A stretch of 64,000 bases of DNA from an uncultured Erysipelotrichaceae bacterium (GTDB taxonomy: Bacteria > Bacillota_I > Bacilli_A > RF39 > UBA660). Every line of letters begins with the position of its first letter. Position 1 is the first letter of the stretch. The notes beneath the pieces are model-generated. The model did no database searches. It was not told the DNA's origin and was given only the letters and a program-made list of their open reading frames with translations. The stretch is from positions 124,001 to 188,000 of the forward strand of contig CACWLI010000001.1 of assembly GCA_902761685.1 (NCBI GenBank). The letters are read 5' to 3'. Position numbers and translations under genes: made by a program. Positions 25,746-35,268 of this stretch are shown here, piece after piece.

Positions 25746-26396
25746 ATGAGAAAGAAAAATATTATAATATCTAGTGTATTAATTTTAGTTAGTATTATTT
25801 ATACATATTTAGTAAAACATGTAGATGTAGCACCTATAGGTCCAAATTCTTCTAGTGTAGGATTTAGTTCATTAAATGGTTGGTTTAAAAATATAATAGG
25901 ATCAAATATGATAATCTATAAAATCACAGAAGTTTTAGGATTACTATTGTTTTTGATAGTAGCTATATATGGATGTATTGGCTTGTATCAATTAATAAAA
26001 AGAAAAAGTTTGCTAAAAGTTGATAAAGAAATAATGGTACTTGGTGGACTATATGTCTTAATGATGATTGTGTATGTTTTCTTTGAAAAATGTGTTATTA
26101 ATTATAGACCTATATTAATAGATGGAGAACTTGAAGCATCTTTTCCTTCAAGTCATACAATATTAGCTTTATGTATTGCACTTAGTTCACTAAAAGTTAG
26201 TCAAAGATATTTTAATAAAAAATATATAAAACAAATTAATTTAGTAACTATATTATTAATGAGTTTAGTATTCTTAGGAAGAACAATTAGTGGTGTTCAT
26301 TGGATTAGTGATATTATAGGAGGAGTTATTATTTCTTTAACTTTACTTTCTATATTTAATACTATTTATGATTGGACTAGAAAAGTATCTAAGTGA
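25746..26396 (+). CDS. PAP2-family membrane phosphatase
   Basis: 216 residues with five to six membrane segments. The three phosphatase signatures are present: KCVINYRP (C1), SFPSSHT (C2) and RTISGVHWISDIIGG (C3). C2 His and C3 His form the catalytic pair. Family substrates are undecaprenyl pyrophosphate (BcrC-like) or phosphatidic acid/PG phosphate. It could recycle the lipid carrier used by the cluster upstream; sequence alone does not decide. Ends in TGA, evidence for the standard code. Confidence 0.87.
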   Translation: MRKKNIIISSVLILVSIIYTYLVKHVDVAPIGPNSSSVGFSSLNGWFKNIIGSNMIIYKITEVLGLLLFLIVAIYGCIGLYQLIKRKSLLKVDKEIMVLGGLYVLMMIVYVFFEKCVINYRPILIDGELEASFPSSHTILALCIALSSLKVSQRYFNKKYIKQINLVTILLMSLVFLGRTISGVHWISDIIGGVIISLTLLSIFNTIYDWTRKVSK

Positions 26397-26410
26397 TACT
26401 TTTTTTATTT
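26381..26410 (+). terminator. intrinsic terminator
   Basis: Stem AAAAGTATC/GATACTTTT with a five-base loop and T-run; overlaps the PAP2 stop codon. Confidence 0.85.
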
Positions 26411-26427
26411 TCAATAATATTATTTTG

Positions 26428-26436
26428 TGTTACAAT
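26428..26436 (+). promoter_or_regulatory. extended -10 promoter of the 26457 gene
   Basis: TGtTACAAT, followed by AGGAGGG and ATG 26457. Confidence 0.55.
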
Positions 26437-26456
26437 TTAGTTGTATAGGAGGGTTT

Positions 26457-27386
26457 ATGGCAAGAGCAAAAAGCAGTGAACAAAAAGATAATAAAGAATT
26501 AAAAGAGGAATTAGTAGAATATATAGATTCTAAAATTGATGAAAAAATTGATTTAAGTAAAATCAATAAAGATGTTAAAGAGTATGTTGATTTATTAGTT
26601 AAAAAAGATTTAACTAATGAAGTTGAAAAAGCAAATAAAAGGTTATTAAGAGAAAAAAACAGAAAAATATTCTTTAAAAATTTAATTATAATTATATTAA
26701 TTGTAGTAATTGGATTTTTAGTATATTTGCTTTATAAAGCCCATTATTTTGATAAGTATTTTGTAAATGAAGATACACCTCAAGTTATAGTCGATAAAAA
26801 GGAAGAAGAAGTAGAGAAAGATACTCAAACAAACCATGTTCCTACATTTGAAGAGCTTGAAAGTGAATATGGAGATTTAATTAAAGATATATATATAAAT
26901 GAAAACAGTAAATATATAAAGGATTACTATAGTGGTGTTTTATCAAATGAGATAAAAAATTATATAGCACTTAATAAATTAAGTTTTGATAAGTTATCTG
27001 TTGAAGAAGATTATAATGTAATTGATTCATCTGATATAGAAATAGAATATAAAAAGCTATTTAATGATAAATTTAATAAAGCAACTTTTGATTATAATGG
27101 AAATAAATTAAGATATGTTACTAAGTTAGATTCTTATATGACTGATAGTATATTAACAAAAACTAAAAGTAATATAAAAAGAGAAATCATTGATATAGAA
27201 GTAGAAGATGATATAGTTACAATAACTACAGTAGAAGGTCTTGTTAAAGATGGTAAATTATATAATATTTTAACTAATGAAGTAGTAAAAAATTATAAAA
27301 AAGATTCATTATCTAAATATGAAGATGAACTAAATAAAATAAGCTATGTTTTTGATAATAAAAAACTAGATAGATTGGAGGAATAA
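26457..27386 (+). CDS. bitopic membrane protein with extracytoplasmic domain, unknown
   Basis: 309 residues. A charged helical cytoplasmic region (1-73), one membrane segment (about 74-94), then ~215 residues outside. The outer domain has repeated Tyr/Lys-rich strands with a final beta part (IKREIIDIEVEDDIVTITTVEGLVKDGKLYNI). No catalytic motif seen. Start 26457 follows AGGAGGG; an earlier in-frame ATG at 26427 lies in the promoter. It is followed by a small gene 4 bases on. Confidence 0.7.
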   Translation: MARAKSSEQKDNKELKEELVEYIDSKIDEKIDLSKINKDVKEYVDLLVKKDLTNEVEKANKRLLREKNRKIFFKNLIIIILIVVIGFLVYLLYKAHYFDKYFVNEDTPQVIVDKKEEEVEKDTQTNHVPTFEELESEYGDLIKDIYINENSKYIKDYYSGVLSNEIKNYIALNKLSFDKLSVEEDYNVIDSSDIEIEYKKLFNDKFNKATFDYNGNKLRYVTKLDSYMTDSILTKTKSNIKREIIDIEVEDDIVTITTVEGLVKDGKLYNILTNEVVKNYKKDSLSKYEDELNKISYVFDNKKLDRLEE

Positions 27387-27390
27387 AAGG

Positions 27391-27645
27391 GTGAATAAAA
27401 AAGATGTAATTAATAAAATAAAAGAACTTACCGGTTTTGATGATGAAAAAGCAAATACTATTAATGATATATTAGAAAATAATCTTATAGTTGGTAAACA
27501 TGGTAAAGAAAAAATAACAAGTGAACTTATGGAAAGATTATCAATTAGAGAAGAAGAAGCAGATAAAATATATAACACATGTATGAGCATAATTACTTCT
27601 GGCGTAAAAGATAAAATATTAAACCCTTTTAAGTCTCAGAATTAG
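27391..27645 (+). CDS. small helical protein, unknown
   Basis: 84 residues, GTG start at 27391 with GGAGGAAT upstream. All-helical and charged: NKKDVINKIKELTGFDDEKANTINDILENN, then a KITSELMERLSIREEEADKIYNTC segment. It could be a small DNA- or protein-binding adaptor, but no family is recognised. Co-transcribed with the 26457 gene. Confidence 0.6.
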   Translation: MNKKDVINKIKELTGFDDEKANTINDILENNLIVGKHGKEKITSELMERLSIREEEADKIYNTCMSIITSGVKDKILNPFKSQN

Positions 27646-27698
27646 TATGGATATTTATAATTTATTAAACAATATCTATATTATTTTAGAAATGAATG

Positions 27699-27728
27699 AA
27701 AAATAGATTTTTAATAATCTATTTTTTT
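27699..27728 (+). terminator. intrinsic terminator
   Basis: Stem AAATAGATT/AATCTATTT, loop TTTAAT, then T-run. Confidence 0.82.
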
Positions 27729-27736
27729 GATATAAT
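27728..27736 (+). promoter_or_regulatory. extended -10 promoter of the cyclophilin-like gene
   Basis: TGaTATAAT immediately after the terminator T-run; GAAAGGA precedes ATG 27756. Confidence 0.6.
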
Positions 27737-27755
27737 TATACTGAAAGGATTAATT

Positions 27756-28274
27756 ATGAATAATAAACAATTAGCATTAATTTTAGTTCCTATATTTATA
27801 ATAGTATTTTTAATGTCTTTTTTTATAATGAAGAATAATGTAAAAGAGAAAAAAACAAATATAGAAGAACCTAAAGTTAAAGAAGAGGTTAAAGCAGAAT
27901 TTAAAGTAGAGGAAAATGATATGAAAGCTGTAATAGTTATAGTAAATGGAAAAGAATTAGTTATTAATTTAGAAAATAATAGCTCTAGTGAAGCATTTTA
28001 TAATAAATTACTTGAAGGTGAAGTAATAGTTGATGCTCATGACTATGGTAATTTTGAAAAAGTAGGTGATCTTGGTTTTGATTTACCAAGAAATGATAAA
28101 CAAATTACAACAGTACCGGGAGATTTAATATTATATATGGGTAATCAAATAACTTTGTATTATGACACTAATACATGGAATTTTACTAAACTTGGTCATA
28201 TTGATATTAACAAAGATGAATTAAAAGAAATACTTGGAAATGAAAATGTTACAATGACATTTAAATTAAAATAG
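27756..28274 (+). CDS. membrane-anchored cyclophilin-like protein
   Basis: 172 residues. An N-terminal membrane segment (about 8-27) is followed by a charged linker and, from about residue 62, a cyclophilin-like beta-barrel domain: SEAFYNKLLEG, DYGNFEKVGDLGFDLPRND, ITTVPGDLILYMGNQ and NFTKLGHI. This pattern is that of the bacterial cyclophilin_like2 family, which usually lacks proven isomerase activity. There is no lipobox Cys, so it is probably an uncleaved anchor. Single-gene unit with its own promoter and terminator. Confidence 0.8.
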   Translation: MNNKQLALILVPIFIIVFLMSFFIMKNNVKEKKTNIEEPKVKEEVKAEFKVEENDMKAVIVIVNGKELVINLENNSSSEAFYNKLLEGEVIVDAHDYGNFEKVGDLGFDLPRNDKQITTVPGDLILYMGNQITLYYDTNTWNFTKLGHIDINKDELKEILGNENVTMTFKLK

Positions 28275-28275
28275 A

Positions 28276-28310
28276 GATAATAATTATATTCTATAATTAT
28301 TATTTTTTTG
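28276..28310 (+). terminator. intrinsic terminator
   Basis: Long AT stem (AATAATTATA/TATAATTATT) with TTC loop followed by T-run. Confidence 0.75.
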
Positions 28311-28379
28311 GTATAATTGTGTAGTATTATAATATAAATTATGTTAGAATATTTACTACTTTATGGAAGGAGGAATATT

Positions 28380-31300
28380 GTGCTTGAAATAAAAAAGATT
28401 ACTAAAATCTATGAAACTGGCGATTTAAAACAAAAAGCATTAGATGGTGTAAGTTTAAATTTTAGAAAAAGTGAATTTGCATCTATCTTGGGTCCTTCTG
28501 GTAGTGGTAAAACTACATTATTAAATATAATTGGTGGTCTTGATAAATATACAAGTGGTGATTTAATAATAAATGGAATATCAACAAAAAAATATAAAGA
28601 TTCTGATTGGGATTCATATCGTAATCATAGAATTGGTTTTGTTTTTCAAAGTTATAATTTAATATCACATCAATCAATACTTCAAAATGTTGTTTTAGCA
28701 TTAACTTTATCTGGTATTTCAAAAAAAGAAGGTATACAAAGAGCTAAAAAAGCACTTGAAGATGTTGGATTAAAAGAACATATAAATAAAAAACCTAATC
28801 AATTATCAGGTGGTCAAATGCAAAGAGTTGCAATTGCTCGTGCTCTTGTAAATGACCCAGATATTTTACTTGCTGATGAACCAACTGGTGCACTTGATAG
28901 TGATACAAGTGTTCAAATAATGAATATTTTAAAAAAAATATCTGATAATAAACTTGTTATAATGGTAACTCACAATCCTGATTTAGCAGAAGAGTATTCT
29001 AATAGAATTATTAAATTAAAAGATGGAAAAATAACATCTGATACTAATCCATATGATGGAAAAGGTGAAAAGGAATCTAATAGTTCAAAAACTAAAAAAA
29101 CATCTATGTCATTTTTAACAGCTTTATCACTTTCCTTTAATAATTTAATGACTAAAAAGGGAAGAACTATATTGGTTTCTCTTGCTGGTTCAATTGGAAT
29201 TATTGGTATTGCTTTAATACTAGCTTTATCTAGCGGATTTCAAAGATATATAGATAAATTACAAGAGGATACGTTATCAAGTTATCCACTTACAATAATG
29301 CAAGAAAATGCAGATATGACATCTATGCTTTTATCAATGGTTGGTGAAGAAAATAGTGAAGAAACAGGTAAAAGTGATGTTGTAAAAGAAAAACAAGTTG
29401 TTACATCAATGTTTTCTAGTATAAGTACAAATGATTTAAAAAGTTTTAAAAATTATTTAGAAAAAAACTATAAAACTGTTGAAAATGATATAGCATCAGT
29501 TAAATATAATTATAGTATTGATCCATTAATATATTCTAAAAAGGATAATAAACTTCTTAAATTAAATCCTAATACATTGTTTTCATCAATTTATGGTGGG
29601 TCTGCTGTATCAGGAATGTATTCGCAATATGCTAGTGTATTTTCACAAATAGTAGATGATAAAGATTCTTTAAATGAACAATATGATATTTTAAAAGGAT
29701 CATGGCCAGAACAATATGATGAAATGGTTATTGTTTTGTCTGAACCAAATAGTATATCTGATATGTTAGTATACTTTTTAGGACTAAGAGATATACAAGA
29801 ATTATATGATATGATTGGTAAAATGATGGCTGGTGAAAAAGTAGAGTCTAAAAGTGAACCATATGAATTTACATATGATGAACTTATGAATTTAGATTTA
29901 AGATTAATTAATCAAACTGATATGTATAAATATAATTCTAAATATGAAATATATGAAGATATGAGTGAAGATGATGATTATGTAAATAAACTATATGATA
30001 ATGCTTTAAAAATTAGAATAGTTGGTATTGTTGCTCCTAAGAAAGGAACAACAACAATGGCTCTAAATCCTGGAGTGGTATATACTGCTGATTTGGTAAA
30101 TTATATTATTAATAATTCAAAAGACACGGAAGTAGTAAAAAAACAATTAGCAAATAAAGATATTGATGTATTTTCTAATGCTAAATTTGATGAAAAAAAG
30201 AATAACAATAATATGGATTTTGAAGATTTAATTAGTATAGATAAAGATATGTTAGAAAGTGCTTTTAATATAAAATTAGATGAAGATGATATTAAGAATA
30301 CAACCAATAATTATATGTCACAAATATCATCATCTATAACAGCAGATACAACACCAGCAAAGAATGATTTTGAATCAACACTTAAAGATTTAATTAGTGG
30401 TTTATTAAATGATTATGTTTCTAGTCCAAAAGAAAAAATGACTATTCCTATGATGGGAGAAGTTGCTGTTATATATAATAATGATGTTGATGGAATAGTT
30501 GATGAATATTTAAAAACACAAAATAGTCAAAACAAATTAAAAAATTTGGAAAACAAATATGTAATTCCAATTAACGTTTATGAAAGTAGATTTTCAAGTA
30601 TAATATCTAATTTTATAAAAATGTATATTAGTAACTTTAATTCTCAAAATAGTTCTGTTTCAACAGATCCTAATAATCCCGCTGCAATCGTGGTTAGTGA
30701 AGCAATAAACCCAGCTATTGATGAAGTTATGAAAGATACACTTTTTCAAGGTATATCTGCTGCTATGGCACAAGCTATGACTGAAGCAGTAATGCAAAAA
30801 GATATTTTAACAAAAGTAGGGGAGTTAACAGGAAATTTAATGGGTAGTCTTGCAACTGCATTTAATGTTGATCCAAATAAAATAGCTGAAGCATTTAAAT
30901 TTGATTTATCAGAAGATGAACTTAGAAGAATAATGACAGCAATGATGAATTCTAATGGTGGAGGAAATGCAAATTCAAATTTAATCTCTCTTGGTTATCA
31001 AGATAAAGATGAACCAACTTCTATATCATTCTATTTTACAAGTTTTGATGGAAAAGAAAGATTCATAGATTTTATTGATAATTATAATTCTAAAATGGAA
31101 AAAAATAATCAAGAGGATAAAGTTTTAAATTATACAGATACTACTGGATTATTAATGTCATCTGTTAAAAAAATAGTAAATAGTGTAAGTTATGTTTTAA
31201 TTGCATTTGTATCAATTTCTCTTGTAGTATCTTCAATAATGATTGGAATTATTACATATATTTCTGTTCTTGAAAGAACAAAGGAAATTGGTATATTACG

Positions 31301-31589
31301 TGCAATTGGAGCATCTAAAAGAAATATATCTTCAATATTTAATGCTGAAACATTTATAACAGGTTTATTATCTGGATGCTTGGGTATTTTTATAACACTA
31401 ATATTAATACCAATTATTAATTATATTATTCATACTCTTACAGGTAATGTAAATATTAGTGCTTATATTTCTGTACAAGCATCAATTATATTAATAGTAT
31501 TATCAATTATTTTAACACTTATTGGAGGATTGATACCATCTAGAAAAGCAAGTAAACAAGATCCAGTAATAGCTCTTAGAAGTGAATAA
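28380..31589 (+). CDS. MacB/FtsX-type ABC protein, fused ATPase and permease
   Basis: 1069 residues. The ATPase comes first (residues 1-~235): Walker A GPSGSGKTT at 38-46, signature LSGGQMQR, Walker B ILLADEPTGALD. A membrane helix (SLAGSIGIIGIALILALS) follows, then ~600 residues outside the membrane, then the FtsX-like permease (about 920-1060) with TKEIGILRAIGASKRNI and three helices. Such proteins are mechanotransmission devices rather than classical pumps. GTG 28380 is chosen because AAGGAGG precedes it; the ATG at 28341 lies near the promoter. Ends with a palindromic terminator. No partner lipoprotein is adjacent. Confidence 0.87.
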   Translation: MLEIKKITKIYETGDLKQKALDGVSLNFRKSEFASILGPSGSGKTTLLNIIGGLDKYTSGDLIINGISTKKYKDSDWDSYRNHRIGFVFQSYNLISHQSILQNVVLALTLSGISKKEGIQRAKKALEDVGLKEHINKKPNQLSGGQMQRVAIARALVNDPDILLADEPTGALDSDTSVQIMNILKKISDNKLVIMVTHNPDLAEEYSNRIIKLKDGKITSDTNPYDGKGEKESNSSKTKKTSMSFLTALSLSFNNLMTKKGRTILVSLAGSIGIIGIALILALSSGFQRYIDKLQEDTLSSYPLTIMQENADMTSMLLSMVGEENSEETGKSDVVKEKQVVTSMFSSISTNDLKSFKNYLEKNYKTVENDIASVKYNYSIDPLIYSKKDNKLLKLNPNTLFSSIYGGSAVSGMYSQYASVFSQIVDDKDSLNEQYDILKGSWPEQYDEMVIVLSEPNSISDMLVYFLGLRDIQELYDMIGKMMAGEKVESKSEPYEFTYDELMNLDLRLINQTDMYKYNSKYEIYEDMSEDDDYVNKLYDNALKIRIVGIVAPKKGTTTMALNPGVVYTADLVNYIINNSKDTEVVKKQLANKDIDVFSNAKFDEKKNNNNMDFEDLISIDKDMLESAFNIKLDEDDIKNTTNNYMSQISSSITADTTPAKNDFESTLKDLISGLLNDYVSSPKEKMTIPMMGEVAVIYNNDVDGIVDEYLKTQNSQNKLKNLENKYVIPINVYESRFSSIISNFIKMYISNFNSQNSSVSTDPNNPAAIVVSEAINPAIDEVMKDTLFQGISAAMAQAMTEAVMQKDILTKVGELTGNLMGSLATAFNVDPNKIAEAFKFDLSEDELRRIMTAMMNSNGGGNANSNLISLGYQDKDEPTSISFYFTSFDGKERFIDFIDNYNSKMEKNNQEDKVLNYTDTTGLLMSSVKKIVNSVSYVLIAFVSISLVVSSIMIGIITYISVLERTKEIGILRAIGASKRNISSIFNAETFITGLLSGCLGIFITLILIPIINYIIHTLTGNVNISAYISVQASIILIVLSIILTLIGGLIPSRKASKQDPVIALRSE

Positions 31590-31616
31590 AAAAGATTCCT
31601 AATTAGGAATCTTTTT
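31588..31616. terminator. bidirectional intrinsic terminator
   Basis: Near-perfect palindrome AAAGATTCCTAA/TTAGGAATCTTT with T-runs on both strands, between converging genes. Confidence 0.9.
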
Positions 31617-31938
31617 ACATGATATGATATCTTAAATCATTTAACTCTACATATTTAGCATCTAAATAAGGAATTGCTTCATCTTGATAAATTCTATATA
31701 AAGCATCTGATATAGAATAATCAAGTGATTTTGTATCAAAGAAATCTTTTTCTTGACTTTGAAATGTCTCACTTATTCTATCTTGTATTAATGTTTGTAA
31801 ACATTCATAAAATAGTTCTTCATCATTATTGATTACACAAGGATAATGTCTTAACAAATTATAATATCTTGTTATATGAGACATAGTTGTACCATATTCT
31901 TCAGCTATTGTTTTTAATATTTCATCACTGACTTCCAT
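31615..31938 (-). CDS. small helical protein, unknown
   Basis: 107 residues on the minus strand. Start 31938 follows GGTGATAAAA; an in-frame ATG 12 bases earlier overlaps that site. The opening EVSDEILKTIAEEYGTTMSHITRYYNLLRHYP resembles a helix-turn-helix layout, but no strong family is recognised; the rest is helical and acidic. Faces the large ABC gene across a shared terminator. Confidence 0.6.
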   Translation of the reverse strand: MEVSDEILKTIAEEYGTTMSHITRYYNLLRHYPCVINNDEELFYECLQTLIQDRISETFQSQEKDFFDTKSLDYSISDALYRIYQDEAIPYLDAKYVELNDLRYHIM

Positions 31939-32041
31939 TTTTATCACCATTTTAATAATAACATAATTAAAAACATAATAAAAGAGATAAGTAAAGTAAT
32001 TGTTAAGTTTGCTGTAAAGAATTTTTTATGAAAAAATTTTA

Positions 32042-32057
32042 TGTTATAATTTTTTTA
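32042..32057 (+). promoter_or_regulatory. extended -10 element giving a leaderless transcript (32057 gene)
   Basis: TGtTATAAT ending at 32050, six T residues, then ATG 32057. No ribosome binding site. Confidence 0.55.
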
Positions 32058-32605
32058 TGAATAGTGTAATGGAGAAAATTAATAACAATGCTAAGGATAT
32101 TATCGATGATAATAATTTTTTGTTTGCAGCATTTGAAAATAGAATGTTAATAAGATTAGTTCATATATTTGAAAAGTATAAGATTCCAATGAATAAGAAT
32201 ATTATAAAAAAGAACTTGGAAGAAAATTTAATTAATAATTTAAATGAATCAAATAAAGAAATAATTGATCGATATGTTAAATTATTATCAAATTATGAAA
32301 AGATAATAAATGAATATGTAATAAATAATACTAAAACTGAAGTAATAAAAAAATCTACTATGGGATTTATTGAAAAAATAAAAGAAAAAAATAAAACATT
32401 TATTACAATATCATCTGCTAGTAACTTTATAGAATATATTAATTCTATTATATTTGTTTATGATAATAATGAATTAAATAAAGAAGTATTAAATAGAATT
32501 AATACTGATATTGGTGAAATATTAAGTGAGTTTAATAGAAATAATTATAATTTTGTTATAGAGTCAATTAATGATATAATAAAAAACATTATTTCACAAC
32601 TATAA
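32057..32605 (+). CDS. helical protein, unknown function
   Basis: 182 residues, predicted all-alpha, rich in Asn, Ile and Lys, no membrane segment or cysteines. No motif recognised. It appears leaderless and heads a possible operon with the DHH phosphoesterase (9-base gap), the PH-domain protein and the D,D-carboxypeptidase, since all four are packed or overlapping. Confidence 0.65.
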   Translation: MNSVMEKINNNAKDIIDDNNFLFAAFENRMLIRLVHIFEKYKIPMNKNIIKKNLEENLINNLNESNKEIIDRYVKLLSNYEKIINEYVINNTKTEVIKKSTMGFIEKIKEKNKTFITISSASNFIEYINSIIFVYDNNELNKEVLNRINTDIGEILSEFNRNNYNFVIESINDIIKNIISQL

Positions 32606-32614
32606 GGAGAAAAT

Positions 32615-33517
32615 ATGAATTTTGAAGAGCTAAAAAAATATGAACCAATTTATGTTATAGGACATATGAATATTGATTTAGATTCGGCTGTTTCTTCTAA
32701 AATCTTATGTGAAATTTTAAATAAGTTTAATATAAAATCATACTATGCTGTTCTTGATAGCAAGTATGATTTTGATTTGACAAATAAAAAAATGCTTGAT
32801 GATTGTATGAATTTTAATCCTGTTATTATTAATAGAAAAGATGTTAAAAAATATAATTGGTTTTTAGTTGATCATAATGATAAATTGCAATCAGTTGGAA
32901 TGGATGCTAATGTAGTAGGATGCATTGATCATCATCCAAACTCTAATCAAGTAAAGAATGCAATTATAAGTGATATATGTTCTTCTGCGCTATTTATCTA
33001 TAATTATTTTAAAGATAAATATAGTTTTAATGATGAACAAAAATATCAAATCTTTTTAGCATTTCTTGGAGATGCTGGTTTTGGTAAATCATCTAAATAT
33101 AAAGAAAGTGATGAAGTTATTGCTAAAAGCCTTGGATTTAATTATGATTATAATGAATTATTCAAAAAATATTTTACAGAAACTGATTTAAGTAAAGGCG
33201 TTAAAAATTCAATATATAATGGCTATAAAGAATATAAATTTGAAAATGTTACTTTTGGTAGTGGAAGAATAGAAGTATTTGGAATAGATGGATTAGAAGA
33301 ATATAAAGATTTAATTAGTAAAATGGATTCTTTTTTAGGTATATGGAAAGATTATGAAAATAACAATACATATGTTTATTTTAAATATGATGGTAAATTT
33401 AAAGAGTATTTTTATAATTATAATGCATCTAGAACTTCAACTATTTTGCCAAATGTGTTAAAATATTTAAAAGAAGAAGGTTATATATATGGAGAAAGAA
33501 AAAGAAAATTATGTTGA
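32615..33517 (+). CDS. DHH-family phosphoesterase, inorganic-pyrophosphatase-like
   Basis: 300 residues. DHH superfamily motifs occur in order: GHMNIDLDSAVSS (residues 16-28), VDHND, and GCIDHHPN with the DHH triad, then FLGDAGF. The spacing is that of family II manganese pyrophosphatases (PpaC), but the C-terminal half diverges from the DHHA2 consensus, so a different phospho-substrate (cyclic dinucleotide, nanoRNA or polyphosphate) is possible. AAGGAG precedes the ATG; overlaps the next gene by 29 bases. Ends in TGA. Confidence 0.78.
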   Translation: MNFEELKKYEPIYVIGHMNIDLDSAVSSKILCEILNKFNIKSYYAVLDSKYDFDLTNKKMLDDCMNFNPVIINRKDVKKYNWFLVDHNDKLQSVGMDANVVGCIDHHPNSNQVKNAIISDICSSALFIYNYFKDKYSFNDEQKYQIFLAFLGDAGFGKSSKYKESDEVIAKSLGFNYDYNELFKKYFTETDLSKGVKNSIYNGYKEYKFENVTFGSGRIEVFGIDGLEEYKDLISKMDSFLGIWKDYENNNTYVYFKYDGKFKEYFYNYNASRTSTILPNVLKYLKEEGYIYGERKRKLC

Positions 33518-33938
33518 TGTGTATAGAGAAATAAAAGATTTTAAAAATAAGTATTCTAAAACAATTGCTTTTAGATTAAGCAAACACTCTAAAATTATTG
33601 AGCAACATTTAAATCCTAATGAAAAAATATTATATGTTTTTTGTGGACAAAAAAATACAAGTTCTTTTATGTTTGTTAATTCATGTATTGTTGCATTAAC
33701 AAATAAAAGAATAATGATTGGTCAAAAAAGATTGCTATGGGGTTATTTTTTTACTGCTATAACACCAGATATGTATAACGATTTAAAAGTTAGAAAAAAT
33801 TTAATATGGAGTGATGTTGAAATAGATACAGTAAAAGAAAATGTATATATTTCAAATATTGATCCTGAAGCTGCAATTGAAATTGAAACAAGAATAACAG
33901 ATTTTATGATGAATGAGAAGAAGAAATATGCAAAATAA
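33489..33938 (+). CDS. bacterial PH-like domain protein
   Basis: 149 residues. Residues ~35-140 look like a bacterial PH (YvbH/SHOCT-associated) fold: LNPNEKILYVFCGQ, then VALTNKRIMIGQK (the TNKRI strand is typical), then the closing IEIETRITDFM helix. Probably cytoplasmic or membrane-peripheral with unknown ligand. Overlaps the phosphoesterase before it (29 bases) and the carboxypeptidase after it (11 bases), so it is translationally coupled to both. Confidence 0.7.
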   Translation: MEKEKENYVDVYREIKDFKNKYSKTIAFRLSKHSKIIEQHLNPNEKILYVFCGQKNTSSFMFVNSCIVALTNKRIMIGQKRLLWGYFFTAITPDMYNDLKVRKNLIWSDVEIDTVKENVYISNIDPEAAIEIETRITDFMMNEKKKYAK

Positions 33939-35154
33939 AATCTTTAAAGTTTTATTTATTTTAATATTGTTTTTTGATGTTGTTTATGCCAAAGAAGTAG
34001 ATCTAGTTAGTGAAAAATATATTATTTATAATATGAATGATAATGAGATTATTGATGAAAATAATTCTCATGATGAGACTAGTATAGCTAGTTTAACTAA
34101 AATAATGACAGTTATCGTTGCTATTGAAAATATTAAAGATTTTGATGAAAAAATAACTATTACAAATGATATGCTTAAAGGTATAGATTGGGATGTGGCT
34201 ACAGCTGGATTTAAAGTTGGAGATAAGCTTACATATAATGATTTATTATATGGAGCTATACTTCCTAGTGGAGCAGATGCTGTTAATGCACTTGCTATTT
34301 CTATTTCAGGTAATAAAGATGATTTTGTAAAACTTATGAATAATAAAGTAAGTGAACTTGGTTTAAAAAATACTCATTTTGATAATGTAGTAGGATTGTA
34401 TAGTGAACAAAATTATAGTAGTGCTTATGATATGTCTCAGGTATTAATTTATTCTTTAAAAAATCAAAAATTTAAAGAAGTTTTTGAAACTAAAACATAT
34501 ACTTATTCAAATGGTAAAACTACAAAAAGTACTATTGAAAGATATAATTCAAGTGGAAATGATATTTCATATATAACAGGTGCTAAAACTGGATATATAA
34601 AAAAATCAGGTTATTGTTTAGCAAGTACGGCAACACTTAATGATGTTGATTATTTACTTATTACTTTAAATGCATTTTCAAATGAAAAAAATGTACATAT
34701 AAAAGATCATATAAAAACTTATAATTATTTTAATGATAATTATAGTTATAAAACTATTGTAGATATTAATGATATAGTTGTTACATTAAAAACAAAATAT
34801 GCAAAAGAAAAAGAGTTATCGATAAAATCTAATGTTAAAATTGATGATTATTTAAAAAATGATTTTGATAAGTCTAAAATTAAATATGAATATGAGGGAA
34901 TTGATACCATATCGTATTTTATGGATAAAGATACTAAACTTGGCCATATCAAAATAAAATATGATGATAAAGTACTAAATGAATTTGACTTGATATATAA
35001 ACAAGAATTAAATTTTAGTATTTGGTCATATATATGGATTAATAAATTTTATATTATTTTAATACTAATACCAGTATTGTTTATTATAAGAGTTATTCAA
35101 GTTCGAATAATTAATAAAAAAAGAAGAAAAAGAAGAAGAATAAAAACCATGTAA
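33928..35154 (+). CDS. D-alanyl-D-alanine carboxypeptidase (low-molecular-weight PBP)
   Basis: 408 residues from ATG 33928 (413 from ATG 33913; an AGAAGAAG site favours 33928). Signal peptide residues 1-~21 ending VVYA. Penicillin-binding motifs: SLTK (Ser55, Lys58), SGADAVN (SxN) and AKTGY (KTG). A C-terminal membrane helix (FYIILILIPVLFIIRVI) with a basic tail anchors it. Trims D-Ala from peptidoglycan stem peptides; relatives include DacA and the sporulation DacF. Closed by a terminator. Confidence 0.9.
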   Translation: MQNKIFKVLFILILFFDVVYAKEVDLVSEKYIIYNMNDNEIIDENNSHDETSIASLTKIMTVIVAIENIKDFDEKITITNDMLKGIDWDVATAGFKVGDKLTYNDLLYGAILPSGADAVNALAISISGNKDDFVKLMNNKVSELGLKNTHFDNVVGLYSEQNYSSAYDMSQVLIYSLKNQKFKEVFETKTYTYSNGKTTKSTIERYNSSGNDISYITGAKTGYIKKSGYCLASTATLNDVDYLLITLNAFSNEKNVHIKDHIKTYNYFNDNYSYKTIVDINDIVVTLKTKYAKEKELSIKSNVKIDDYLKNDFDKSKIKYEYEGIDTISYFMDKDTKLGHIKIKYDDKVLNEFDLIYKQELNFSIWSYIWINKFYIILILIPVLFIIRVIQVRIINKKRRKRRRIKTM

Positions 35155-35170
35155 AATGGTTTTTATTATG
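35142..35170 (+). terminator. intrinsic terminator
   Basis: Stem AAAACCAT/ATGGTTTT with a GTAAA loop and T-rich tail; overlaps the stop codon. Confidence 0.83.
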
Positions 35171-35190
35171 TTAAGTATTATATTTTAAAG

Positions 35191-35219
35191 TTGACAATAT
35201 CTTTATAAAATTTTACAAT
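35191..35219 (+). promoter_or_regulatory. sigma-A promoter of rny
   Basis: TTGACA 35191-35196, 17-base spacer, TACAAT 35214-35219. About 45 bases of leader lead to GGAGG and ATG 35269. Confidence 0.85.
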
Positions 35220-35268
35220 ATTAATAGAGGTTTATACTTCTAGAAAGAGAGATAATGGAGGAAAAATT

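Noticed and set aside
27647..27706. 19-residue open frame after the 27391 gene
   Set aside because: No ribosome binding site, and it runs into the left arm of a terminator; probably chance in AT-rich sequence.
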